Assembly (NCBI GenBank): GCA_016704425.1
Contig: JADJAC010000010.1
Location: 427,501-491,500, forward strand
Direction of reading: 5' to 3'
From: Sphingomonadales bacterium
GTDB taxonomy: Bacteria; Pseudomonadota; Alphaproteobacteria; Sphingomonadales; Sphingomonadaceae
Length of the DNA: 64,000 nt
Numbering within the stretch: position 1 is the stretch's first letter; each line of letters opens with the position of its first letter. The position numbers and the translations under genes are program-made. Shown here one piece after another: positions 37,538 to 45,025 of this stretch. The notes beneath the pieces were generated by a model. That model did no database searches. It saw nothing but the letters and a program-made list of their open reading frames with translations, and was not told where the DNA came from.

Positions 37538-38307
37538 TACCACCCCCCGGAGGCACCACCGCCCCCGAATGAACCGCCGCCGCCCGAAAAGCCGCCGCCT
37601 CCGCCGAAGCCGCCTGAACTCCCGCCGCCCCAGCCGCCGCCCGAGCCACCGCCCCAGATGATCACGGGGCCGCTGCCATAACGTCGGCCCCGGCCACGAC
37701 CGAAGATCGAGCGGAACAGCGGCAATATGAAAAAGAAGAAGATAAACACCCAGAACAGGGCGGCGCTGACTGAATCGCCCCGTTGCGACGCTGCCGATTG
37801 TGTGGCCAGTTGCGCTGCATATTTCGCCGCTTCCTCGGGCGGCAGGCGCAGCTGCGCGATAATGGCATCGGTTCCAGCCGTGATACCGCCAGGGAAATCG
37901 CCTGCCTTGAATGCCGGGACGATCTGCGTGTTGATGATCACGCTCGAAAAAGCATCGGTCAGGATCGGTTCGAGACCATAGCCGACCTCGATACGGACCT
38001 TGCGGTCGTTGGGCGCGACCAGAAGGATCGCCCCATTGTTCTGGTCCTTTTGCCCGATGCCCCAGCTCCGCCCGAGCCGATAGCCATAGTCGGCAATGTC
38101 ATAGCCTTCGAGGTTGGGCACTGTCGCGACGACCAGCTGGCGCGAACTTTCCTTTTCAAGCGCGTCGAGTTTTGCCGTCAATGCGGCTTCCTGATCATCT
38201 GGAATGATGTTGGCTGCGTCGACCACTCGCCCCGTAAGGGGCGGGAAAGTCTGGGCATGCGCGACACCGGCGATCATCAGCAAGAGGCAGGCGAGCCACC
38301 TCATCAT
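37537..38307 (-). CDS. TPM-domain protein, YgcG-like, with Gly-rich tail
   Basis: A 256-residue exported protein: signal peptide MMRWLACLLLMIAGVAHAQ, then the TPM domain (GRVVDAANIIPDDQEAALTAKLDALEKESSRQLVVATVPNL, YRLGRSWGIGQKDQNNGAILLV, VGYGLEP). A transmembrane helix AALFWVFIFFFFILPLF follows, and the tail is a long run of Gly/Ser with few other residues. A GGGAGA site precedes the start. It is paired with a LemA protein upstream. Confidence 0.87.
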   Translation of the reverse strand: MMRWLACLLLMIAGVAHAQTFPPLTGRVVDAANIIPDDQEAALTAKLDALEKESSRQLVVATVPNLEGYDIADYGYRLGRSWGIGQKDQNNGAILLVAPNDRKVRIEVGYGLEPILTDAFSSVIINTQIVPAFKAGDFPGGITAGTDAIIAQLRLPPEEAAKYAAQLATQSAASQRGDSVSAALFWVFIFFFFILPLFRSIFGRGRGRRYGSGPVIIWGGGSGGGWGGGSSGGFGGGGGFSGGGGSFGGGGASGGW

Positions 38308-38335
38308 CCTGTCTCCCTCTGGAGGACGGTGTCGA

Positions 38336-38935
38336 TCAGAACTTGACCGTGGGGGCCCGGTCCGCATTCGGCGCAGTGGCCTCATAGGTCGTCATCGGCT
38401 TTGCGCCATAGAAGATCTTTGCGCCGATCGCGTCGGGAAAGGTCCGGATCGTCGTGTTATAGGCCTGGACTGCGGTATTATAATCCTTGATCGAGACGTT
38501 GATCCGGTTCTCCGTCCCCTCGAGCTGCGACTGGAGCGCGAGGAAATTCTGGTTCGACTTGAGGTCGGGATAGGCTTCGACGCTTGCCAGCAGACGACCG
38601 AGCGAACCCGAAAGCGCCGTCTGCGCTTCCTGGAATTGCTTGACCTTGGCCGGATCGGAAAGGTCCGACGCATTGACCTGAATGGACGTCGCCTTGGCGC
38701 GCGCTTCCGTCACTTGCGTCAGCACCGTCGATTCCTGCTTGGCATAGCCCTTCACGGTTTCGACGAGATTCGGGATCAGGTCCGCGCGGCGCTGATAGTC
38801 GGCCTGCACGTTCGACCATTTCGCCTTGGCATTTTCTTCGGCCGTCGGCACGCTGTTGATGCCGCACCCGCTCAGCGACAGGGCCAGTGCCGGAGCCGCC
38901 AGAAAAGCCATTTTACGACGTTTGAACTTGGTCAC
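38336..38935 (-). CDS. LemA family lipoprotein, GTG start
   Basis: A 199-residue protein. The N-terminus carries a signal with lipobox LSGC, and NVQADYQRRADLIPNLVETVKGYAKQESTVLTQVTEARAKA and YPDLKSNQNFLALQSQLEGTENRI are the LemA helical motifs. The start GTG 38935 is supported by GGGGAG seven bases upstream; the longer frame to 39010 lacks such a site. LemA proteins recur beside TPM proteins, as here. Confidence 0.87.
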   Translation of the reverse strand: MTKFKRRKMAFLAAPALALSLSGCGINSVPTAEENAKAKWSNVQADYQRRADLIPNLVETVKGYAKQESTVLTQVTEARAKATSIQVNASDLSDPAKVKQFQEAQTALSGSLGRLLASVEAYPDLKSNQNFLALQSQLEGTENRINVSIKDYNTAVQAYNTTIRTFPDAIGAKIFYGAKPMTTYEATAPNADRAPTVKF

Positions 38936-39064
38936 GATCAACTCCCCATGGACAAGGTGTATGACGAAGATAGGACGCCTCGGGCCTCGCCGCAATATGC
39001 TTGCAATCACATTCGATTGTGCCAGTCTTGCGGGGCTGGCTTTGGCGCATTGGGAGATGGCGTG

Positions 39065-39475
39065 ATGTGGGGAGAATTCAAGGCTTTCGTCAACAAGGGT
39101 AATGTTCTCGATCTGGCAGTCGGTGTCCTGATCGGAGCCGCCTTCGGAAAGATCATTTCGTCCTTCACCGACGATATTCTGATGCCCCTGATCGGTCTTC
39201 TGACCGGCGGAGGCGTCGATTTTTCCAGCAAATTCGTCTTGCTGGGCGATCCGGGGGACAAGGTGATCACGACACTGGCCGAGGCCAAGGCCGCCAATAT
39301 CGGGGTTTTCGCCTATGGCAATTTCATCACGGCCTTGATCAATTTCGTCATTCTGGCCTTCGTGATCTTCATGATCGTGCGCAGTGCCAACAGGATGATG
39401 AAGCGGGACGAAACGGCCGGCACGCCCGAAGACGTCCTGCTGCTCAGGGAAATCCGGGATTCGGTGAAGAAATAG
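39065..39475 (+). CDS. mscL: Large-conductance mechanosensitive channel
   Basis: A 136-residue channel subunit. MWGEFKAFVNKGNVLDLAVGVLIGAAFGKIISSF is the N-terminal amphipathic helix plus pore helix TM1, and FAYGNFITALINFVILAFVIFMIV is TM2, with a charged C-terminal bundle (LLLREIRDSVKK). It opens under hypo-osmotic shock. It is divergent from lemA and convergent with the Rrf2 regulator with a 6-base gap. Confidence 0.95.
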   Translation: MWGEFKAFVNKGNVLDLAVGVLIGAAFGKIISSFTDDILMPLIGLLTGGGVDFSSKFVLLGDPGDKVITTLAEAKAANIGVFAYGNFITALINFVILAFVIFMIVRSANRMMKRDETAGTPEDVLLLREIRDSVKK

Positions 39476-39481
39476 CGGGCC

Positions 39482-39913
39482 TCAGGCCGCTTCCTTGTCC
39501 TCGGACACAGCGGCCGCAAGGCTTGTCCCGTCAAGAATGCGGGCCGTGTCGTCGCGCACGATCATCATGGCGCGCCGGATTTCGCACTTTTCCTCGTCGC
39601 GACAGTCCTTGCATTTCTTGTAGGCGGTCCGGCTGACACAGGGAACAAGCGCCAACGGTCCTTCGATGACGCGAATGATATCCCCAAGTGATATCAGATG
39701 CGCAGGTCTGGCCAAGGCAAATCCGCCCTGTTTCCCGCGCGTCGAAACGACAAGGTTCGCCGCCTTGAGTTCGGTCAGGATGATTTCGAGGAATTTGCGC
39801 GGGACACTGGCTTCGGTGGCAATCCTGCTCATAGGCACCGGGTGATGGTCCTTGGGCTCCCGCGCAAGCAAGAGCATGGCCCGCAGGCCGTAACGCGAAC
39901 GCTGTGTCAGCAT
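39482..39913 (-). CDS. Rrf2-family transcriptional regulator
   Basis: A 143-residue winged-helix protein: MLTQRSRYGLRAMLLLAREP, then SVPRKFLEIILTELKAANLVVSTRGKQGGFALARP as the DNA-binding part. A cysteine cluster CVSRTAYKKCKDC..C (C-x9-C-x2-C-x5-C) near the C-terminus could bind an Fe-S cluster, as in IscR/NsrR relatives. ATG 39913 with AGGGTG upstream is preferred over 39949. Its targets are unknown, and no isc/suf genes are adjacent. Confidence 0.88.
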   Translation of the reverse strand: MLTQRSRYGLRAMLLLAREPKDHHPVPMSRIATEASVPRKFLEIILTELKAANLVVSTRGKQGGFALARPAHLISLGDIIRVIEGPLALVPCVSRTAYKKCKDCRDEEKCEIRRAMMIVRDDTARILDGTSLAAAVSEDKEAA

Positions 39914-39974
39914 GTTAATCACCCTAGCAACTAGTGGAGATTGAAACAACCCTGTTGCGCGTCACATCATGCAC

Positions 39975-40002
39975 TTAACATTCAGGAATTCGCCCCTATA
40001 TT
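39975..40002 (+). promoter_or_regulatory. Sigma-70-type promoter for ssrA
   Basis: TTAACA at 39975-39980 and TATATT at 39997-40002 are separated by 16 bases and lie a few bases upstream of the first predicted tmRNA structure. The position is right for initiation near 40009. Confidence 0.6.
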
Positions 40003-40008
40003 GGAAAG

Positions 40009-40372
40009 TGCCGGGTTCGCCCGGCTATGGCGATAAATGATGCCGTGCAATAGATGCAGCGGACCCGGGGGCGGTACCCGGCGGCTCCACCACTTGTCCC
40101 GGCGAAGGCCAGGATCATTGACGGGGCCGAACTAGGATCGACGTGTGTTGAAAAGCGGTGTTTTTGCCCGGCATGAATAAGCCGTGAAATGGTTCAATCT
40201 CATAAGTGCCAACGATAACGAAGCACTTGCTATTGCTGCTTAACCCAAGGGCCTCGCGGCCCTAGGTTAACCAACATAACGCGGTCGGGCTGAACCGGGC
40301 AACAGAATCAGACACCAGCGGCCCGGGAGGCGCCGGGCAACAGAAGCCTCCCACCTTTTCGCTCCGAATCGT
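40009..40372 (+). ncRNA. ssrA: Transfer-messenger RNA, circularly permuted (two-piece)
   Basis: The acceptor piece is encoded first: it ends GGCTCCACCA at 40092, with a T-arm stem CCGGG/CCCGG just before. A roughly 30-base spacer follows, then the coding piece from about 40123 (GGGGCCGAACTAGGATCGAC). The 5' GGGGCCG pairs over 7 bases with CGGCTCC of the acceptor piece. The tag frame at 40208-40243 reads ANDNEALAIAA then TAA. Downstream pseudoknot-like hairpins include GGGAGGC/GCCTCCC at 40325-40352. It rescues stalled ribosomes with SmpB. The outer ends are approximate. Confidence 0.92.
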
Positions 40373-40373
40373 C

Positions 40374-40400
40374 GCCCCTGCGCAGGCAGGGGCCTGTTTG
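40374..40400 (+). terminator. Hairpin after ssrA, terminator-like
   Basis: GCCCCTGC (40374-40381) pairs with GCAGGGGC (40386-40393) around a GCAG loop and is followed by CTGTTTG. It lies just after the tmRNA and before the rpmG promoter. A near copy follows rpmG at 40726, so it is also a repeat unit. Confidence 0.55.
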
Positions 40401-40469
40401 ATGGGAGCGACAAGGCATCAAACGAGCCGCTGCCTGAGCAGCGGCGACAAGATGGTTCGGCCTGAACGC

Positions 40470-40497
40470 TTGACATTTCGGCTGGCGAATCTAATGC
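40470..40497 (+). promoter_or_regulatory. Sigma-70-type promoter for rpmG
   Basis: TTGACA at 40470-40475 and TAATGC at 40492-40497 are spaced by 16 bases, leaving a leader of roughly 50 bases before the rpmG ATG. The -35 box is the perfect consensus. Confidence 0.6.
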
Positions 40498-40553
40498 GCC
40501 CGCTTTCCGCGCCTCGCGTGCGACCAGCATCAATTTACAAAGGTTTTCAGGTC

Positions 40554-40721
40554 ATGGCCAAGCCAACCACCGTCAAGATCAAGCTCGCCAGCACGGCGGA
40601 TACCGGCTTCTTCTATGTCACCAAGAAGAATCCACGCACCAAGACCGAGAAGCTCTCGTTCAAGAAATATGATCCCGTCGTGCGCAAGCATGTCGAGTTC
40701 AAGGAAACCAAGATCAAGTAA
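40554..40721 (+). CDS. rpmG: 50S ribosomal protein L33
   Basis: A 55-residue ribosomal protein: MAKPTTVKIKLASTADTGFFYVTKKNPRTKTEKLSFKKYDPVVRKHVEFKETKIK-type sequence, rich in Lys and lacking the CxxC pairs, so it is the zinc-free form of L33. The frame is open upstream to 40398, but that part is leader. A consensus-like promoter precedes it and hairpin repeats lie on both sides. Confidence 0.96.
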   Translation: MAKPTTVKIKLASTADTGFFYVTKKNPRTKTEKLSFKKYDPVVRKHVEFKETKIK

Positions 40722-40725
40722 TGCG

Positions 40726-40748
40726 TCGCCCCTGCGAAGGCAGGGTCG
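40726..40748. repeat. REP-like palindrome, second copy beside rpmG
   Basis: GTCGCCCCTGCGAAGGCAGGGTC matches the element at 40371-40393 (GTCGCCCCTGC then GCAGGGG) except in the loop and one stem position. CCCTGC and GCAGGG pair around GAAG. It lies right after the rpmG stop and probably ends or stabilises that transcript. Confidence 0.55.
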
Positions 40749-40761
40749 CCAAAATGTCTGG

Positions 40762-41151
40762 TCAGACCAGCGCGCGCGAATCGGCCAGGTCTGCCAGTTC
40801 CCGGACCACGCCGATGAATTTCATCAGCGAAATCGGCTTGGCGACATAGGCATCGGCCCCGGCCTCGCGAATCCGGTCTTCGTCGCCCTTTCCGGCATAG
40901 GCTGTCACTGCCATGACCGGAATTCGCCTCAGAATCACGTCGCGGCGAATCGCTTCGATCAGTTCCAGGCCGCTGATATGCGGCATCTGGATGTCCATGA
41001 TGATGATGTCCGGCGCGAACAGGGTTGCGCGATTGATTGCTTCACGCGCGTCGCGGACGCCTTCCGCTTCAAAGTCGTGCACGCGCAAAAGATCGCAAAA
41101 GAGTTTGAGATTGAGTTCATTGTCCTCGACAACGAGCACCCTTTTTGCCAC
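40762..41151 (-). CDS. divK: Single-domain response regulator, DivK-like
   Basis: A 129-residue receiver domain with no output domain: AKRVLVVEDNELNLKLFCDLL, phospho-acceptor Asp53 in IIIMDIQMPHISGLEL, TAYAGKGDEDRIREAGADAYVAKPIS. The length and sequence match the alphaproteobacterial cell-cycle regulator DivK. The start is GTG 41151, as the frame upstream is antisense to the next gene. It is divergent from a DUF3572 gene, the usual context of divK in this class. Confidence 0.85.
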   Translation of the reverse strand: MAKRVLVVEDNELNLKLFCDLLRVHDFEAEGVRDAREAINRATLFAPDIIIMDIQMPHISGLELIEAIRRDVILRRIPVMAVTAYAGKGDEDRIREAGADAYVAKPISLMKFIGVVRELADLADSRALV

Positions 41152-41193
41152 GCCAGCTTTCCCACTGATATTCCCGGAATCGACCTCTAGGCG

Positions 41194-41460
41194 ATGCTCA
41201 AGGCAGAGACAAACCCCTATGACACGATGGCGTTGGCCCTTTCGGCGCTGGCGTGGATTCTTTCGGACGACGCCAGGGCAGCGCGCCTCCTCTCGCTGAC
41301 GGGCCTCGACGGTGCGGATTTGCGCGCGCGCGTCGGCGATCCGGCGCTGCACGATGCGATCTTCGCATTTCTCGAGGCGCACCAGCCTGACCTGATGGCC
41401 TGCGCCGAATCGCTGGGCGTGCCGCCCGCGCAGCTTGCCCGGCCGGAGCTCCAGCGATGA
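41194..41460 (+). CDS. DUF3572 family protein
   Basis: An 88-residue helical protein: ETNPYDTMALALSALAWILSDDARAARLLSLTGLDGADLRARVGDPALHDAIFAFLEAHQPDLMACAESLGVPP. This is the DUF3572 family, small alphaproteobacterial proteins of unknown function often adjacent to divK. Its stop overlaps the ATG of the HAD gene by 4 bases. Confidence 0.85.
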   Translation: MLKAETNPYDTMALALSALAWILSDDARAARLLSLTGLDGADLRARVGDPALHDAIFAFLEAHQPDLMACAESLGVPPAQLARPELQR

Positions 41461-42077
41461 GCCGTCCGCTGCTGATCACCGATTGCGACGAAGTGCTTCT
41501 CCACATGGTTGTGCCTTTCGCGGAATGGCTCGACGAAGTGCATCACATTCACTTCGATCTCGACCTTGGCGATTTTGCCAATGCCTTGCGCCACAAGGCA
41601 ACTGGCGAACTGGTTCCCGGACCCAATATCTGGCCCTTGCTGCAGGATTTCTTCCGCACGGAAATGCACCGGCAAAAGGCGATTGATGGCGCCATTGAAG
41701 CCGTCAACGCAATTGCTGCCCATGCCGATGTTGTGATCCTGACCAATCTGACCGACGATTTTCAGGCTGCCCGCACCGAGCAGTTGCGCGCCGTCGGAAT
41801 TGCGTTTCCTGTCTTCACCAATCAGGGCGGCAAGGGAGAGCCACTTGCGCGCATTGTCGCGGACTATGCCCCGAGCGTGACTGTCTTTGTTGATGATCTG
41901 GCACACCAGCATGTCTCCGTTGCCGAACATGCGCCGGATGTCTGGAGACTCCATATGGTCGGGGAGCCGCGGCTCCAGCCCTTCATCAAGACGCCTGGTG
42001 CCGCCCATCATCGCATCGATGACTGGCAGAATGCGACGGGCTGGATTATTGATCGCTTCAAGGGAGTTCCGCTGTGA
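41457..42077 (+). CDS. HAD-superfamily hydrolase
   Basis: A 206-residue HAD phosphatase-like protein. Motif I is ITDCDEVLL with both Asp residues, motif II is VILTNLTDD, a Lys follows in NQGGKGEPL, and motif IV is VFVDDLAHQH. The cap is small. The substrate is unknown. It is overlapped by 4 bases at both ends by neighbouring genes in the unit DUF3572-HAD-RidA-acyltransferase. Confidence 0.85.
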   Translation: MSRPLLITDCDEVLLHMVVPFAEWLDEVHHIHFDLDLGDFANALRHKATGELVPGPNIWPLLQDFFRTEMHRQKAIDGAIEAVNAIAAHADVVILTNLTDDFQAARTEQLRAVGIAFPVFTNQGGKGEPLARIVADYAPSVTVFVDDLAHQHVSVAEHAPDVWRLHMVGEPRLQPFIKTPGAAHHRIDDWQNATGWIIDRFKGVPL

Positions 42078-42586
42078 CCGATTCCAAGCCCGCACCGCTC
42101 AAGATGAACCCGCCCGTCCCTGAACCGGGGCCGGAAGATCGACTCGCAACACTTGGCATTGCCCTGCCGAAACCAGCGGCACCTGTGGCGGCCTATGTGC
42201 CCACGGTCGAAGCGAACGGGATGCTCTATGTTTCGGGCCAGGTCTCCTTCCAGAACAACCAGCTGATGGTCGGACGGCTCGGGGACGACCGCGATCTTGC
42301 CTATGGTGTGCAAGCGGCACGCGCCTGCGGACTGATGGTGCTGGCCCAGATCAAGGCTGCACTGGGTTCGCTCGATCGGGTCGAACGGGTGGTCAAGCTC
42401 AATATCTTCGTAAACTCGGATCCGCGCTTCACCGATCAGCCCAAGGTCGGCAATGGCGCTTCAGAACTGATGGTCGATGTCTTCGGCGACGCCGGAAAGC
42501 ATGCACGGGCTGCCGTCGGCGTGCCAACCTTGCCAATGGGCGCCGCCGTAGAGGTGGATGCGATTGTCGCAGTCAGGCCGGCCTGA
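42074..42586 (+). CDS. RidA/YjgF family protein
   Basis: A 170-residue RidA-type protein, longer than canonical RidA because of an N-terminal extension. EDRLATLGIALPKPAAPVAAYVPTVEANGMLYVSGQ and VVKLNIFVNSDPRFTDQPKVGNGASELMVDVFGDAGKHARAAVGV are the family core, with the Arg used for imine deamination in ARAAVG. It starts with GTG 42074, overlapping the HAD stop. Confidence 0.9.
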   Translation: MTDSKPAPLKMNPPVPEPGPEDRLATLGIALPKPAAPVAAYVPTVEANGMLYVSGQVSFQNNQLMVGRLGDDRDLAYGVQAARACGLMVLAQIKAALGSLDRVERVVKLNIFVNSDPRFTDQPKVGNGASELMVDVFGDAGKHARAAVGVPTLPMGAAVEVDAIVAVRPA

Positions 42587-43715
42587 TTTGGCCATCGCGC
42601 GGCTTGCGCAGGGCGTAAGCGATTTCGATGCTGACGCCTGGGATCGATGCGCGGGCAGCGGCAATCCCTTTGTCAGTCACGCATTCCTCTCCATCCTCGA
42701 GCGATCGGGCAGCGCAACGGTTGAAGCGGGGTGGCAGCCACTGCCCATCGCGATCGACGGGCCCGGAGGTGTACTGGCTGGCGTTGCCCCCGCTTATGTC
42801 AAAAGCCACAGCCAGGGCGAGTATGTGTTCGATCACGGCTGGGCCGATGCCTGGCACCGCGCAGGGGGGCAATATTACCCCAAGCTGGTCATCGCTTCGC
42901 CCTTCTCTCCCGTGCCCGGGCCACGGCTGCTCACGCCTGACGACGGCGTGGCACGCGGCCTGATTGCCGCTGCGGAAGCGATAGTCACCCAAAACGGCCT
43001 GTCCTCTGCCCATGCAAACTTTCTCGACCCCCGGGATGTCGAGCGGTTTCGGGCGGCCGGCTGGCTGATCCGCGAAGGGTCGCAATTCCATTGGGTCAAT
43101 CAGGCCTATGGGTCGTTTGACGACTTCCTGGCCGGACTTTCATCGCGCAAGCGCAAGGCCATCCGCAAGGAACGGGCCCATGCCCAATCCGGATTGGAAA
43201 TTGTTCACCTGACAGGCGATGCAATCACGGAAGCGCATTGGGATGTCTTCTGGGGCTTCTATCAGGACACCGGGTCGCGCAAATGGGGTCGGCCCTATCT
43301 GACGCGCCGGTTCTTCAGCCTGTTGGGAGAATGCATGGCCGCCAAGGTCCTCCTCATTTTCGCATTGCGGGATGGCCGCCCGATTGCCGGTGCACTCAAT
43401 CTTGTCGGCGAAGACACATTGTACGGGCGCTATTGGGGATGCTGCGAGGACGTGCCCTTCCTCCATTTCGAGCTTTGCTATTATCAGGCAGTCGATTTCG
43501 CGATTGCACATGGCCTGGGCAAGGTGGAGGCGGGAGCACAGGGTGAGCACAAGCTCGCGCGTGGCTATGGTCCGGTCCCGACATGGTCGGCCCACTTTAT
43601 CGCCGATCCGGGATTCAGGGCGGCCGTTGCCGACTTTGTGGAGCGTGAACGGCGCGCGGTGGAACGGGAAATCGCGTTCCTCGGCGAACTGACGCCGTTC
43701 AGAAAGGGCGGTTAG
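42558..43715 (+). CDS. GNAT-like acyltransferase (DUF482, FemAB-related)
   Basis: A 385-residue protein. NPFVSHAFLSILERSGSA, VFDHGWADAWHRAGGQYYPKL, SSAHANFLD and KRKAIRKERAHAQ, with SRKWGRPYLTRRFF and AGAQGEHKLARGYGPV, are the DUF482 pattern, a double-GNAT fold related to FemAB peptidyltransferases. The substrate is unknown. ATG 42558 overlaps the RidA gene by 29 bases, and its 3' end overlaps the convergent Sel1 gene by 4. Confidence 0.87.
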   Translation: MRLSQSGRPDLAIARLAQGVSDFDADAWDRCAGSGNPFVSHAFLSILERSGSATVEAGWQPLPIAIDGPGGVLAGVAPAYVKSHSQGEYVFDHGWADAWHRAGGQYYPKLVIASPFSPVPGPRLLTPDDGVARGLIAAAEAIVTQNGLSSAHANFLDPRDVERFRAAGWLIREGSQFHWVNQAYGSFDDFLAGLSSRKRKAIRKERAHAQSGLEIVHLTGDAITEAHWDVFWGFYQDTGSRKWGRPYLTRRFFSLLGECMAAKVLLIFALRDGRPIAGALNLVGEDTLYGRYWGCCEDVPFLHFELCYYQAVDFAIAHGLGKVEAGAQGEHKLARGYGPVPTWSAHFIADPGFRAAVADFVERERRAVEREIAFLGELTPFRKGG

Positions 43716-44008
43716 GCAGCCCGGCGCGTGGTTTCAGCAAGCCAGGCCCGCGCCTGACGCTGGGCCTCGGCAATTTCGCGCGCGGTCATGTCTTCCGCAA
43801 TCTCTGCCCGGCATTGCTGGCCCCGTTCGCTGCCATTCAGCGCAGCAAGGTTGAACCATTTGTGTGCCTGGACCAGATCGACTTCGACCCCGCATCCGCC
43901 CGATGAATAGGCAATGCCCAGATCGTAAAAGGCCCGCGCACTGCCGCGTGCGGCGTCGGCCAACCGGCTTTCAATCAGGAAATTGCCGCTGTTGAAGCTG
44001 CTTGCCAT
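43712..44008 (-). CDS. Small Sel1-repeat protein
   Basis: A 98-residue protein with one to two Sel1-like repeats: ARAFYDLGIAYSSGGCGVEVDLVQAHKWFNLAALNGSERGQQCRAEIAEDMT. The C-terminal stretch AEAQRQARAWLAET is a further helix. No signal peptide is seen. A CtrA-type binding site lies about 55 bases upstream of its start, so cell-cycle control is likely. Confidence 0.85.
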   Translation of the reverse strand: MASSFNSGNFLIESRLADAARGSARAFYDLGIAYSSGGCGVEVDLVQAHKWFNLAALNGSERGQQCRAEIAEDMTAREIAEAQRQARAWLAETTRRAA

Positions 44009-44059
44009 GGTAAACCCCCTTCACCAAATCTTGTTGGGGAGGTTGTCGGCCAAAGATGG

Positions 44060-44074
44060 TCAACAAATGGTTAA
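44060..44074 (-). promoter_or_regulatory. Putative CtrA-binding site
   Basis: On the minus strand it reads TTAA-N7-TTGA within GTTAACCATTTGTTGACC, matching the CtrA consensus TTAA-N7-TTAA with one change. It lies 52-66 bases upstream of the Sel1-repeat gene start, where CtrA typically activates. Confidence 0.55.
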
Positions 44075-44105
44075 CACGGATCGCGCTTTTTCAGTCTCGG
44101 CTCAG

Positions 44106-44948
44106 TCAGAGAGCAATATTGTCGATCAGCCGCGTGCCACCGATCCGTGCCGCCGCCAGCAAGCGGCCCGTGCGATCCAGTGTCGCAAGCGGCTCCAGCG
44201 TCGCTGCATCGACCAGGGCAAAATAATCGACGTGCGTGAATCCAGCCGCCAGCAGCCGTGCTTTCGCGTCGGCAAGGGTCGCCTCGACATCCGCACCATT
44301 GCCAATGTCGCGGGCTGCACCGCTCAGCGCACGCGGCAATGTCAGAGCGGCCTCGCGGTCCGCTGCTGAAAGATAGGCATTGCGCGAAGACAGGGCGAGG
44401 CCATCGCTATCGCGAACGATTGGCATGCCGATGATTTCCACAGCCATGTCGAGATCGCGCGCCATGCGACGGATGATGGCCAGTTGCTGCCAGTCCTTTT
44501 CGCCAAAGACGGCAATGTCGGGACAAACCTGATTGAAAAGCTTGGCAACGACTGTCGCCACGCCTTCAAAATGGCCCGGCCGGGCAGCCCCGCACCAGAG
44601 TTCGCCAAGTTTGGCGACCTTTACGCTCGTTGCAAAACCGTCCGGATAGACTTCCGACACTGACGGCATCCAAAGCGCGGTCACGCCCGATTCGGCAAGG
44701 CGCGCCGCATCGGCCTCTTCCGATCGCGGATATTTGTCCAGGTCCTCATTGGGCCCGAACTGCTTGGGGTTCACGAAGATCGATACAATCACATCGTCCG
44801 CTTGCCGCCTCGCCAGCTCGACCAGAGACATGTGCCCGGCATGCAATGCGCCCATCGTCGGCACCAGTGCGAGGGTCCGACCGCTCTCGCGTATCAATTT
44901 GGTGCGTTCGCGCAAGGCAGAAAGCTGACGGATGATTTGCACGGGCAA
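44106..44948 (-). CDS. panC: Pantothenate synthetase
   Basis: A 280-residue enzyme with VPTMGALHAGHMSLV (HxGH nucleotide motif), IFVNPKQFGPNEDLDKYPR, FGEKDWQQLAIIRRMARDL and IVRDSDGLALSSRNAYLS. It condenses pantoate and beta-alanine with ATP. The start is TTG 44948 or, more likely by rule, GTG 44942; both give the normal N-terminus. It is divergent from mipZ. Confidence 0.94.
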   Translation of the reverse strand: MPVQIIRQLSALRERTKLIRESGRTLALVPTMGALHAGHMSLVELARRQADDVIVSIFVNPKQFGPNEDLDKYPRSEEADAARLAESGVTALWMPSVSEVYPDGFATSVKVAKLGELWCGAARPGHFEGVATVVAKLFNQVCPDIAVFGEKDWQQLAIIRRMARDLDMAVEIIGMPIVRDSDGLALSSRNAYLSAADREAALTLPRALSGAARDIGNGADVEATLADAKARLLAAGFTHVDYFALVDAATLEPLATLDRTGRLLAAARIGGTRLIDNIAL

Positions 44949-45025
44949 GCCTGCTCAGATATGGACGGTCGCGCGCTCCTTGGCGGGCGGGAACCAATGA
45001 ATCAAGAGGCTGGACCTTAGCACCG

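Noticed and set aside
40267..40533. 88-codon minus-strand frame
   Set aside because: It lies over the tmRNA coding piece, its terminator and the rpmG promoter; no ribosome site or family features.
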